Assembly: GCA_036897095.1 (NCBI GenBank)
Contig: JAYMSP010000145.1
Span: forward strand, 1-64,000
DNA length: 64,000 nt
Direction of reading: 5' to 3'
From: Plantago elongata
Lineage: Eukaryota; Streptophyta; Magnoliopsida; Lamiales; Plantaginaceae
The notes under the pieces: model-generated
What the model was told of the DNA's origin: nothing
What the model saw: only the letters and a program-made list of their open reading frames with translations
The model's database searches: none
Position numbers and translations under genes: made by a program
Shown: piece by piece, positions 34,850-45,339 of the stretch
Numbering within the stretch: the first letter of the stretch is position 1
Layout of the letters: each line of letters opens with the position of its first letter

Positions 34850-35317
34850 CCTACTCCATCTAAACAAAATTCAACTAGTCATAATATTCCATAACCCATT
34901 GATCATCTCCCTATGCACAACTTTGTGCACTCCTTATTATCGAGTGCCTGATTACACAACCCGAACGTCCAACCATCAAGAGGTGCACAAAGTTCATAGA
35001 AATTGTTCGTGTACATAAACAAATTAACATGAATTTCAAAGATTCAAGAGCCATTGGTCCCAACATAGCACATCATACAGTTGTTCATACTTCTTGGTAG
35101 GATAAGACAATTTATGTGACATACTATATGTTGGCTAGTATAATGATATAAATGTCAAATAGCACATAGCAAAGATTAACAACAGCTAACAACAAAAGAC
35201 TCATTCAATCCCATACGCCATAAATGTTAAGAGAACATAGTATAATCAACGACTATATCTACTAAAGTATCCATTTCATCTTCTTACCTCGTTCATCATC
35301 TCCCAAATATCAAGAAA
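34850..35317 (-). repeat. SKP1 3' flank, inverted copy
   Basis: Downstream flank (in gene sense) of the second SKP1-like gene, matching 7311-7760 on the other strand. The GGGAGATGAT word occurs twice here, once right after the stop and once at the far end, so the block has an extra partial repeat compared with the 7 kb copy. Two GTGCACAAAG/CACAACTTTGTGC words form a short inverted pair near 34915-34995. Confidence 0.75.
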
Positions 35318-35860
35318 CTACTCAAAAGCCCAGTGGTTCTCCCGACGAAACTCAGCTTCTTCCTCAGGCGTGTAATCATTGACGATTTGGAAAAGGGTGC
35401 GAATGTCCTCAGGTGACTTACCCTTTATCATATCAGCAACAGTCTTGCAACACAAATCAAGCAATTCCTTATGATCCAGATAATTCGCAGCATTAATCAC
35501 ATCAAATAGCACATCGTGATCCACCGTTAATTCCTCCACAAACTCCTTATCAAACGTCTTCAATTTCTCGTCGACCTCATCAAGGTTAGCCTTTTTCATC
35601 TCCTCAAATTCGACGTGGCGCTTGGAGAACTCAACCACCTTTGCCAGAATTGGGCCTTCGACATTAAGCAACGGGAAGATAGTGTCTGTGCAATCCTCAA
35701 TCATGTTCTTGATCATCAGTGATTGAATGGCGACCTTATCCTCCACTTCAAACAATTCGTTATCACAACTCTTAAGTGTAACCATCCTCGTCTTGGTAGT
35801 TGTAAGATCCTTGATCAACTTCTCGACAGAGGAGGACGCAACAACATTGGAAGATGCCAT
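35318..35860 (-). CDS. SKP1-like protein, copy 2
   Basis: A 180-residue SKP1-like SCF adaptor. After a 25-residue serine-rich front ([19 protein letters not shown]) comes the BTB/POZ-like part ([19 protein letters not shown]), a charged linker, and the F-box-binding tail: [20 protein letters not shown], the [18 protein letters not shown] segment, and the full WAFE ending. The [20 protein letters not shown] stretch is close to canonical plant SKP1. It is the inverted paralogue of the gene at 6.8 kb and better preserved, since it keeps the terminal glutamate and a fuller N-terminus. No intron in the coding part. A reading frame continues upstream to 36114 in a second frame, which is probably leader. 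Confidence 0.9.
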   Translation of the reverse strand: MASSNVVASSSVEKLIKDLTTTKTRMVTLKSCDNELFEVEDKVAIQSLMIKNMIEDCTDTIFPLLNVEGPILAKVVEFSKRHVEFEEMKKANLDEVDEKLKTFDKEFVEELTVDHDVLFDVINAANYLDHKELLDLCCKTVADMIKGKSPEDIRTLFQIVNDYTPEEEAEFRRENHWAFE

Positions 35861-38390
35861 TGATTTTTTGGATTTCCTTGGATTGGAGTTGTGATTTGGG
35901 TGAATTTAGAGGCGGCGTATGAACTAGGGTTTGTATTTGGATTGTGAACGAGTTTTATAGAGGTTTTTGTGGAAATGCGTACTAGGAATTGGGGATCGGC
36001 GTTTCTGGAATCTTCCATTAAGTGATTTTTCAGGTTTTCACTTTTCGATTTGCTTTGATGCAATTTTGGAAATATAGTTATCACTAGATTTAATGTGTGG
36101 CTCACGCTACGCATGACAAATTAATTTATGCCACCCGAACCCAATAATACCATGGCACATAATTTTATATATATGTATTCTTGATGTAAATTGGGACATG
36201 ATTACAACATGGAACTTCAAAATATAATAAAGTTGTATATATGTTGTAATGAGTATGATGGACACTTTCTAATTAGAATTGTTATTCGAGTTGAGTAATA
36301 AACACCCTGTGCAGAAGCAGGACATCGGTGTACAGTTATCATGCAAGTCAAGTTGAATATATGGTAAGGCTCGAGCTCAGATCGTTCGATAAGGTTATCG
36401 AGCTAAATTCTAAATAACACTCAAAACAATAATGATTATAAATTATGTTTATATTATTAAGCATATATTTAACATAGTGATATTTTGTATATTTATTTAT
36501 GTTTGTAGTGTGTTTCTTAAATTTCATGCCGAGATTGCCTCGTTACAATTTGTTTTGAGTTAGAATTGGACTCCTTAACATTTCTCACATGATACACTTC
36601 TTATGTTGTTAACGAAATAAATATTATTGTAGTATGAAAAAAGTATCAATTTTGAAAACATAAGTATTTTGTTTAATAACATTTATAATTTTTTTGATAA
36701 TATAGGTTCCTCTTTAGAAAAATTAATTTAGATGTCGTCTTTGAGAAGACTTAATCTTACATTAGAATGCTTACGAATATTTTTTAATGATGTTATTAAA
36801 ATGGTGGTGAAAATCACATCGAGTATATATTTGAGTAATTAGAAGGAAAAAATGTAATGTACTATGATTTTAAAAAAAGAGATAATGTAATAATCAATCA
36901 AAAAGTTTAATTCAAAATAAAAATAATGTTCATATGTATGTATGTATATATGTATTTTGAATAAATCCCAATTAATAAACCCCAATTAATACAAGGTACA
37001 ATTATCAATTACCACCTTATAAATTCTTGTCTTGTCATAACCGGAACCATCTTATAACTTCAACACTGTTAAGATTCGAACTATACACCTCCTACATACC
37101 ATCTCAATTCATCATTAAATCACCTTATAACCCCTTAACGTTCATATAATGTATGTTATTTCACAAAATATCAATTAGTTTATCAACTAATTTGATGACA
37201 CCTACACTAAATTAGTTAATTATTCATCTAGTTAATTATCTACATAATTAGCTAGCCAAGTAACTACCAGTTACCTTTATAGTTACAAGTTAACTCTTCA
37301 TTTTTCAGTTAGTTTTTTTAACATAACTCATGTTATGTTAATAAGATTATTGATGTTATTAATGAGGAAGTTATTTTGGAATTATATTTGAGTGTAAATC
37401 TTGAAGTGTATTAAAATGGTTCGTGGAAGACAACTTATCTCCACTCCAAATGGATTACTACTGTTCATATAATCCCAAGGTTTCGTTTTCTACTTGACCT
37501 ATCAGATATATAGGGAAATAAGGAAACAACCTTATCAGGCTTCACGTGATCACGTATACATACATTTAAAGTCATTGTCCACGTGCATTAATACTACTTT
37601 CGTAAAATGCTGGTATGTTTATGTAATATTCATAAAATAACTTTTAAAGCATAAATATTCATATCAGAGCACCTTATGCGATTAGTTCGTAATAAATTAT
37701 AAAAATGTTCGTAGTCGAGTGATAATATGAGATATTCCGTCATGAGAAAGTTACATATTAGATTTTTCGAAGTAGGTGACATTTGCTCTCTGTATAAAAA
37801 ATTATTAGAGATTTATTAATTGTATGTATTTTTTCGATTAAATATTATAATTGTAATATGATATCTTAAAAAAAATTTAAACAAATTGAGTAACATTGAA
37901 ATCGTCTTTGTCTTGGATTGTATCAATATTCAAAAATTGAGTACTACTACTATATGCTATATTTGGATTAAAAGCATATGGATAAGCCAACAAGATCTAG
38001 ATCAATGGACAATAGTTGTTCTACATATAAGCCTCCAAAGTAGCTAATCTTGCAGTACATGAGATGTTGTAGCATATAATCAAGGAGAAAAAATAGGTTT
38101 CCAACATAGTGCTCTAACAAGTATATAAAGAGTGTTCTAACAAGTAATACTTTCGTTTACATGACTTAGAATTATCCTAATTATAGTAAATTAAAAAATA
38201 AAAAATAAAAACACAAAAATTAAAAGAATAGAAAGAAAACAAAAAAAAAAGAAAAACTTTTCCCGAGGAGTTAGAACTTAGAACTTTTCAAAAAAACGTT
38301 TAGAAAACAAAGGAAAAAAGAGCAGAATTTGGAAGTTTGTTACGTGAACTCAGTTTGTTCTGTTACGTTAAATAGGAGAGCTCACCGCTT
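35861..38390. other. Long AT-rich spacer
   Basis: 2.5 kb with no ORF of protein character. Near 36360-36410 there are CTCGAG/ATCGAGCT words also seen near 44.5-44.9 kb. The region 37020-37330 is rich in AATTAGTTAATTA words. The start is leader and promoter of SKP1 copy 2; the last 200 bp probably hold the NPF7 promoter. Confidence 0.4.
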
Positions 38391-38543
38391 ATCCTTCTTC
38401 TCACCCAACAACAACAAGAAGCTAATTAACACACCAACAAATTAGCTAGCTAGTCTAGCAAAAGGGTCTGGAATTTGATCATCACAGAAATTGAGTTCAC
38501 AAGTGAACAAGATTTCAACATTTAGAGAGTGTTGGAACCATAA

Positions 38544-39816
38544 ATGACAACAGGTTTCACCGGTCCTAAATTCTCCAAGGCCACCTCTCTGATCGCATTT
38601 CTCTCGTCTCCGTCACCGGAAACCACCACGAAGCCGCTTCGGCTTTCCCTCCTATTCAAGTTCCGCAAAAGGTGTGTAGTATTAATGCAATTTTATGATC
38701 GATCATGTTGTTTGATTGCTTTGTGTAATTTGCTTTATAGTTTGGCCTTTGCTTCTAATTTTGATGTTAATTAATTTTTGTCCATTTTGATGCACAGAGT
38801 TAAGTTAATATGTCATGTGTGCCGTCATTTTGTATTTTGCATTTTTGTGTGTTAATGGCAAAAAAACGAGGTGCAACCGTGCAAATCAGACTGATTAAAT
38901 GTAGTATTGGATTTGGAGGAGTATGGATCAGTCACTTTCTGTATGTAATTTTGTAAAGTGATTTGACTGAATTTTTTTATTTCTCTTGAAACAGTAAAAT
39001 ATGGAGTATGAAAACGGAGTAAAATATTATCATTTACGAACATAAGAAATGCTCCTATCGGAACTATTCATAACCAAAATAATTACATGACTTGTACTAT
39101 CCAGCCCTCTAAACGTGAGACTTCCTTTAGTTTTCCAGAAATGAAAACAGAGAAGTTCTTCCCATCACCTTTACCAACTAGTATCAACTTTTGATCATAA
39201 CTATCTTTATCCTTCCTGTTTTTAAGAACTGCCTTTATCCTCAATCTTCCACCAAAAAACTTAACCACATTCAATTTCGAGACAAAAACCACAAAGTAGC
39301 ATCTCCAACCAGTACTAATTAATCAGGTTCTGAATTATCAGTACTAATTGCGAGACCTGTCCTAAAAATGGTGCTGAATTTGAATTAGTTGTTGAAGTTT
39401 TATGTTTGCTGCTGTGGTTCGGGCCGGACATTGATTCTTTAAGTTGATTGAGACTTCGCCATTTTCGTGGGTGCTCTGATGGAAATTTTTGGTCTGTTTA
39501 GTGAGGCTTATGTCCTGCTGCTGTATTGGTTTTAATATGGTGCTATATTGAGTTCTAGTTTCCTGTAAAATTTTGAACACTTCTGGTGTTCTGGCTTGTT
39601 TTCAATAAAACCATTTAACCTTTTCAAAAAAATCAGGTTCTGTAGGATTCTCAAAACATTGATTATAATGATTCAATTCAATAAGTATTGCATCTTGTTT
39701 TTGCAGCATTGAGGGAGTATGCTGACTAAATAGATCAAATAGATTATTAACTGGTATTATTCCTATTTTTGCAGAGAACAGAGCTTTGACTCACTTCAAT
39801 TGATCTCTTTAATATA
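38544..39816 (+). promoter_or_regulatory. Leader exon with candidate uORF of NPF7 gene
   Basis: An ATG at 38544 opens a frame that starts MTTGFTGPKFSK and runs to a splice donor after 38671 (AAAAG/GTGTGT). Spliced to the acceptor at 39774 it continues EQSLDSLQLISLI and stops at TAG (39814-39816), about 3 bp before the main ATG. This makes a 56-residue upstream ORF, split by a 1.1-kb leader intron. An in-frame stop at 39787 in the main frame shows that the upstream exon is not the transporter's N-terminus. That the exon belongs to this transcript is inferred from position and splice signals. Confidence 0.45.
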
Positions 39817-39819
39817 GTC

Positions 39820-42172
39820 ATGACGAATACTGCTGCATCAACTTCTGCTCCAACGGTTAGTATGCACTTCTCTGCTTTTTTAGATTTACTGGCAGCAATG
39901 GTTGAGTACAGGGAACAACATGTATTATCCTTTGAATGATAAGTCGTACAACCTGATTTTTTCCTTACTTTAGCGTATGTGACAGACAACAATTGGAAAA
40001 CTTTGTCCTCAGCCTCCTGACGATTTATTTTTCGCTTGATATTAAAGTTTTGTTAATTATGCTTCAATATTTTCCTTTCAGGAAACTCCTGCACAGAATA
40101 TCCAAGAAACTACCCCGACGAACGTTGAAGTAACAAACACAAATGCAATAGTTCTCGTAAAAAAGAAATCCCAAGGAGGCTGGGGCTTTGCATTTCTGCT
40201 GTTAGGTAATCGTATTTTCTTACCAGGTTAAGAGTACGTTTAAGGTGTTTCAACCTTTTTTTTTTCTCTAACTTCCTTCGCTTGGTCTAATTTTGTGCAG
40301 CAAATCAAGGACTCGCCACTCTAGCTTTCTTTGGTGTTGGGGTGAACTTGGTTTTGTTCTTAACTCGAGTTTTGGGACAAAGCAATGCTGATGCAGCGAA
40401 TAATGTTAGCAAATGGACAGGAACTGTTTACTTGTGCTCACTGATCGCAGCATTCCTTAGCGATTCATACTGGGGCCGATACTTGACCTGTGCTGTCTTC
40501 CAAGTCATATTTGTTGTGGTAATGTACCAACAATTACATTTATTGGCCAATTATCAAATAGGCTGCTTTATATCTTAATATAAAACTTTTATTTGCAACA
40601 ATTTATTTATGAGTTACTCATTTCAAAAAAAATTCTTGCAATTTGCAGGGCCTGGTACTTGTATCCTTGTCATCGTATCTTTTCTTGATCATGCCAGCAG
40701 GTTGTGGTAATGGCAAGAAAATCTGTCAAGCGCCCACGACTCTAGGCACTGCCATGTTCTACTTGGCTATATACTTAGTTGCTTTTGGCTATGGTGGCCA
40801 TCAACCTACCATTGCTACCTTTGGAGCCGATCAGTTTGGCACTTCAGACAACCTCAAATCGAAAAATGCTAGAGGTGCTTTCTTTTGTTATTTCTATTTT
40901 GCACTCAATGTGGGCTCCTTGTTTTCGAACACTGTATTGGTGTACTTTGAAGACAACGGAAAATGGACACTTGGTTTCTGGTTGTCAACTGGCTCAGCTG
41001 TGCTGGCTCTCGTGGGATATCTTCTTGGTTCACCTGGATACGTATATGTTAAGCCATGTGGGAATCCTATCCCTCGTGTCGCGCAGGTGTTTGTTGCTAC
41101 TTTTAAGAAAATGAAGGTTAAACCCGCTGATGAGGATGCATTATATGAGGTTGAAGGGTTAGAATCTGCAATAAAAGGAAGCCGAAAAATTGTCCATACC
41201 AAAGAATATATGTAAGTGCCTGTTATGTATGCTTCTAATTATTTAAAAGTGCTTCTATAAAATAGATTTTTTCATACTTGGTTGGTAAATGTATGATCTA
41301 ACTTTAATTTGTCTAACATGTCAATCAGGATTTTTGACAAGGCGGCAACAATAACGGAAGAGGACCAAAAAGGGCCTGTGAATCGATGGCGCCTATGTAC
41401 GGTGACTCAAGTGGAGGAAGTAAAATGCATCATTCGTATTCTTCCAATCTGGTTTTGTACGATTATATACTCAGTAATCTTCACCCAAATGGCTTCACTC
41501 TTTGTCGAGCAAGGTGATATCATGAAAGCAACAGTTGGAGGTTTCCATCTTCCAGCAGCAAGTATGTCTGCATTCGACATCTGCAGTGTCCTCCTCTGCA
41601 CAGGCCTATACCGTCATGTCCTCATCCCGGTGGCCACTAAGCTAAGCGGCAACAAAAAGGGCTTAACTGAGCTCCAACGCATGGGAATCGGACTAATCAT
41701 CGGAATGATGGCCATGGTCACAGCAGGAGTTACAGAACTCTTTAGACTGCGACAAGTGATCCCAGGTCAGAAAAGGAGCACCCTTAGCATATTCTGGCAG
41801 GTTCCACAATACATGCTGGTTGGAGCTTCCGAAGTCTTCATGTATGTGGGACAGCTTGAGTTCTTCAATGGGCAGGCCCCAGACGGGATAAAGAGCTTTG
41901 GGAGTTCGCTCTGTATGGCGTCTATTTCGCTTGGGAACTTTGTAAGTAGTTTGCTAGTGAACATGGTGATGGGAATTACGACGAAGAACAACAATCCAGG
42001 GTGGATTCCGGAGAACTTGAATGAAGGTCATATGGATAGGTTCTATTTCCTGATCGCGATTCTAACCGCAATCGATTTCTTAATCTACCTGATCTTTGCG
42101 AAGGGCTATAAAAATTACCAGGTGAACCATGACAGTGATGGTGAAATTGAGGTCGATGAGGTGAGAGTGTGA
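39820..42172 (+). CDS. NPF7: NPF7-type NRT1/PTR family transporter
   Basis: Five coding exons (39820-39855, 40082-40205, 40301-40518, 40649-41211, 41329-42172) give 594 residues with about twelve membrane segments. Characteristic stretches are LATLAFFGVGVNLVLFLTRV, NNVSKWTGTVYLCSL, GYGGHQPTIATFGADQF, FFCYFYFALNVGSLF, the QVEEVKCIIRILPIW loop and TQMASLFVEQG. These fit the NPF7 subfamily, whose Arabidopsis members NPF7.2 and NPF7.3 (NRT1.8, NRT1.5) move nitrate into and out of the xylem; NPF7.3 has also been described as a K+/H+ antiporter. The ExxER motif of TM1 used for proton coupling in most NPFs is absent here (NQGLA in its place), as in NPF7.3. The loop between TM6 and TM7 is long and charged. 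It looks intact. Confidence 0.92.
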
Positions 42173-42547
42173 GTGTGAACATATCAATCTATCTATGCAG
42201 CTAGCTAGCTACTTTGTTTGGAACAAGATTATGAATAAGTAGAAGCAAGACCTTTCTTTTCAAGTCATTGGCATAGAAAGTGCGTGACTGCTTCTTATCA
42301 TCAGTGATCTTGTGTTATTGTAATACTTTGATTTTTCCAGTGGCTACCTTGCTATGAAGGCTGGTCTGAAAATTTGAGCTCTACTCCCTATATAAATCTT
42401 AGTTTCTGTTGCTATTTGAGTTGTTATAATAATTTTAGATGCTTAATGATGATTAAGTGTCATTATTAGTAATGTGTGTGTATATATATATACTCGAATG
42501 ATGATTAAGTGTCATTTCGAGCAATTTAACCTGAATCATATATACAT
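42173..42547. other. NPF7 3' flank
   Basis: Presumed 3' UTR and spacer, with a repeated TGATGATTAAGTGTCATT word near 42445 and 42500. Confidence 0.4.
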
Positions 42548-43780
42548 ACTCTAAGAATATATTTCACCGGAATCTTACCAGAAAGGCAGAAAGTGTAATT
42601 GCCTTCAATGTTAAAACTGGTTAAGCTCATTGTATATGTCATTGAACTTCTAAAAAGTAATCTGGAGTTAATTTTGATTTGAGATTAATGGATCTGGAAT
42701 CTGGATCATCATGCTTCTTGTTTCTGTAAGGTGCTTCCAGGCTCCCAGCAATTTACTGTATCTTTTAAATACAGTGTTTCGGACTTCGTTTCGGTTCATG
42801 TAGTATTAATTATATATGAAACGAACTGCATTGACATTTTGTTCAAGATTTGAATTGAGGCGTGGTGATTAAATATGATAAGTTGAAGTGATATTGTTAT
42901 TCAAAATCAAGTTAACGGCTTCCTTGTCCTGATCACCTACCTGCCGCACACCCACTCAGCCTTGCCACATTATGATTCTTCCGAGTGGGACTGGCTGAGG
43001 GGAGCTTTAGCAACGGTGGATAGAGATTACAGTATATTGAACAAGGTGTTCCATAACATCACAGATACGCATGTCGCTCATCACTTGTTCTCCACCATGC
43101 CGCACTACCATTCAATGGAGGCAACTAAAGCAATTAAGCCGGATCTTGGTGAGTATTATGACTATTATCAGCTTGACAGAACACCATTCTACAAGGCAAA
43201 GTGGAGGTAGGCAAAGGAGTGCTTGCACGTAGAGCGGACGAAGATGCTAAGACAAGGGCATTTACTGGTACAAGAACAAGTACTAATGCTGATGGTAGGA
43301 ACAATATGTCCAGTTTATGTTTAGTTGATCTGTTTATAGTGAGAGGCAGAATAATTGGACTTTGTTTCCTTGTGATACTATGTATCCTTGAGTTAGTTTC
43401 CAGTCAGTGGATTGTCTCCATGTAATGAACTTGTAGAACAAGGCCAGTGTGTGAATTTCTGCTTCTTGTACTAGCCTTCTGTTCTGTTTCTTTAAAGAAC
43501 CTGTGTTGGTTTTATTACCTTGTGGGTTGAATGGAGTTAGAACTTCAGCACATACAGTAGTACTATATTGCATCCAAGAACATTTATGTTTTTACGTTTC
43601 ATGTTTGTTCTTTCAATGTCTTTTCTCCTTTTATCCGCGTTTGTTCTTTCACTGGTTTCTCTTTTATTCTGAGTGTATGCACGTAGAGAAAGAAGCTGAG
43701 TCTTACATTTGTAAATCCATTCATCTGTGCATCTTTCAACTGAGAACTTCACATTTTGGTGAAAGTACATAATGTGTTCA
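42548..43780 (+). pseudogene. FAD2 pseudogene with internal deletion
   Basis: Part of a direct duplicate of the FAD2 locus. The left portion (42548-42908) matches the FAD2 leader intron at 53402-53805. It then jumps straight to the last third of the coding region, equal to FAD2 residue 263 onward ([10 protein letters not shown]). About 1 kb including the start codon and the first two histidine boxes is lost. The third box, HVAHH, remains at about 43071-43085. It carries a two-residue insertion ([10 protein letters not shown] for GEYYQLD) and a stop in place of Glu after KAKWR, at 43208. The 3' UTR is still recognisable to about 43780. It cannot make a desaturase. Confidence 0.93.
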
Positions 43781-43859
43781 TTTTTCTACTATGATGATGT
43801 TGCTGGACATTGACAGTTAGTTACAAGGCTGTCTACTTGCTCAAAACAGAAATTACAGG

Positions 43860-44424
43860 CAAAATGGAACGTTTACTGGATTGGTCTTCGTCTCTTTCGT
43901 TGTCTTGTTTGTTTACCTCCGCCTGGAAATGATGCTTCGCAGTTCTGTAGCCGTCCATGTCACGTCTACCAAGTTTTCCACAGAAGGTCTGATCTCCTCA
44001 GCCATGTTCATCAGAAGTTCCTTGCATTCTGTTATAGTAACATTTTTGTTAAATAAAGAAGATGGAAGTGTCAAAATTGATCATGACAGTTTGGAATTTG
44101 GAGATAGACTGACCTGGAATGTTGCTGAAATTCAACAGAGAGAATGAAGCAAGAATCCTATGCTCAAGCAGCTCACCATGGTCTAAGCAGTGTTTAAGTG
44201 GAGAGATGAGAGCTGAGAACGCGTAAAGCTGTAATTCTGTTCCGGTGGAGATTGGTATCCAAGAATGACCTCTTTCCATCCCTAATCAGCAAAACCGACA
44301 AACTTATTAGCCAATTCTCTCTGGCATGTTCTTCGCCATCTTCAGCTCCTGATCTAGCCCGAGAAAACGAATTTCGCCGCAACTTGTAAGTATAAATATG
44401 ATGAACGCCAGCAAAACTATCATG
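43860..44424 (-). pseudogene. Partial copy of the U-box gene's last exon
   Basis: Continues the same duplication: it matches 55780-56440, the last exon and 3' end of the LIN-like gene. An internal segment of about 90 bp is missing near 44245, and there are further indels. Words such as QSISKFQTVMINFDTSIFF and ARENWLISLSV are readable on the minus strand. Since only the final exon is present, it has no U-box and no start. Confidence 0.9.
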
Positions 44425-45313
44425 AGCCAGGGGATATGAGTACTTTCCAACATGTTGATCATTGCTATTGGATTGTCAAAAGTCTCCCGTCGAGCCGAGC
44501 TCTGGCTTACTGAATTAGTGGTCGTAAATTCTTAAATCTAATCCTGATTGTCGAGTTCTTTATAATCATATTTATTATCAGTTTGTTAAAATATCGAGTT
44601 GCTCATGAGCATCTCGATAAGCTCGACTTGCTTTTGCTCATGAGCACTCACTTCGTTGAACTCGAAAATGGACTCATATGTTCTAAAATTATGCACAGTT
44701 GCAATCTTTAGAACACACAAGCGGTATACGAGCTTTAATAATTTTTTCAGAGTGATCAATTTAAGCACGACAATGATAGAGTAAGCTTGTGTTGACAAGT
44801 TTTTTTCTCGGGCGCATTATTTCTCTAATATATCTAAATGTGTTTATGCACACAACTTTAAAGAGTTTATCGAGTCTAGTTAAACTCAACTTGTTGTGTA
44901 AATAAGGTATAAAATGAGGTTCGAGCTAGCCGAGTTGATTCCTCAATATAGCTCAACTCACGTAACCAATCTAAATGCAGTTTCGTATATTCAAAAAGAA
45001 CCCTAAAATAAATTAAAAGAAGAATTTATTGAACCCTAAATTTGTAATGAAGAAAATTTGAACGACTTCACTTGAGTCACTTACTAATAGCCGCACCCTT
45101 ACTCCTACTCCCTCCAAGCTCGCCGTATTCCGGCGGCTACACCGGCGCAACAGAGGGAAATTCCGGTTGGATAAACCAGAACCTCAATGGGTACCAAAAG
45201 CAAAGGTACTCTCTTTCCCGTTTCGCGTTTGTTATTCATGTCAATAAATCAGCTATTTTGTTACCATATTGTTGATTACAAATAACCCTAATTACAACCT
45301 AAACTTTGAGCAG
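44425..45313. other. Spacer and leader of NOC2-like gene
   Basis: Repeated GAGCTCG/CTCGACTTG/GAGTTG words at 44490-44950 look like a decayed repeat. 45040-45205 is probably the non-coding first exon of the next gene, with a donor at 45206 and an acceptor at 45313. None of its frames joins the downstream protein without a stop. Confidence 0.4.
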
Positions 45314-45339
45314 CCAAGAAAGTGAAACAGGACATTGAC

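Noticed and set aside
39083-39292. Minus-strand 69-codon frame in the NPF7 leader intron
   Set aside because: Contains a protein-like basic stretch, but I recognise no family and no gene structure around it.
43201-43425. 74-codon frame after the FAD2 pseudogene
   Set aside because: It is the shifted FAD2 tail and 3' UTR, not a separate gene.
45072-45275. 67-codon frame before NOC2 as its N-terminus
   Set aside because: Joining it through the visible splice sites gives the wrong frame for the NOC2 protein, so it is more likely leader.
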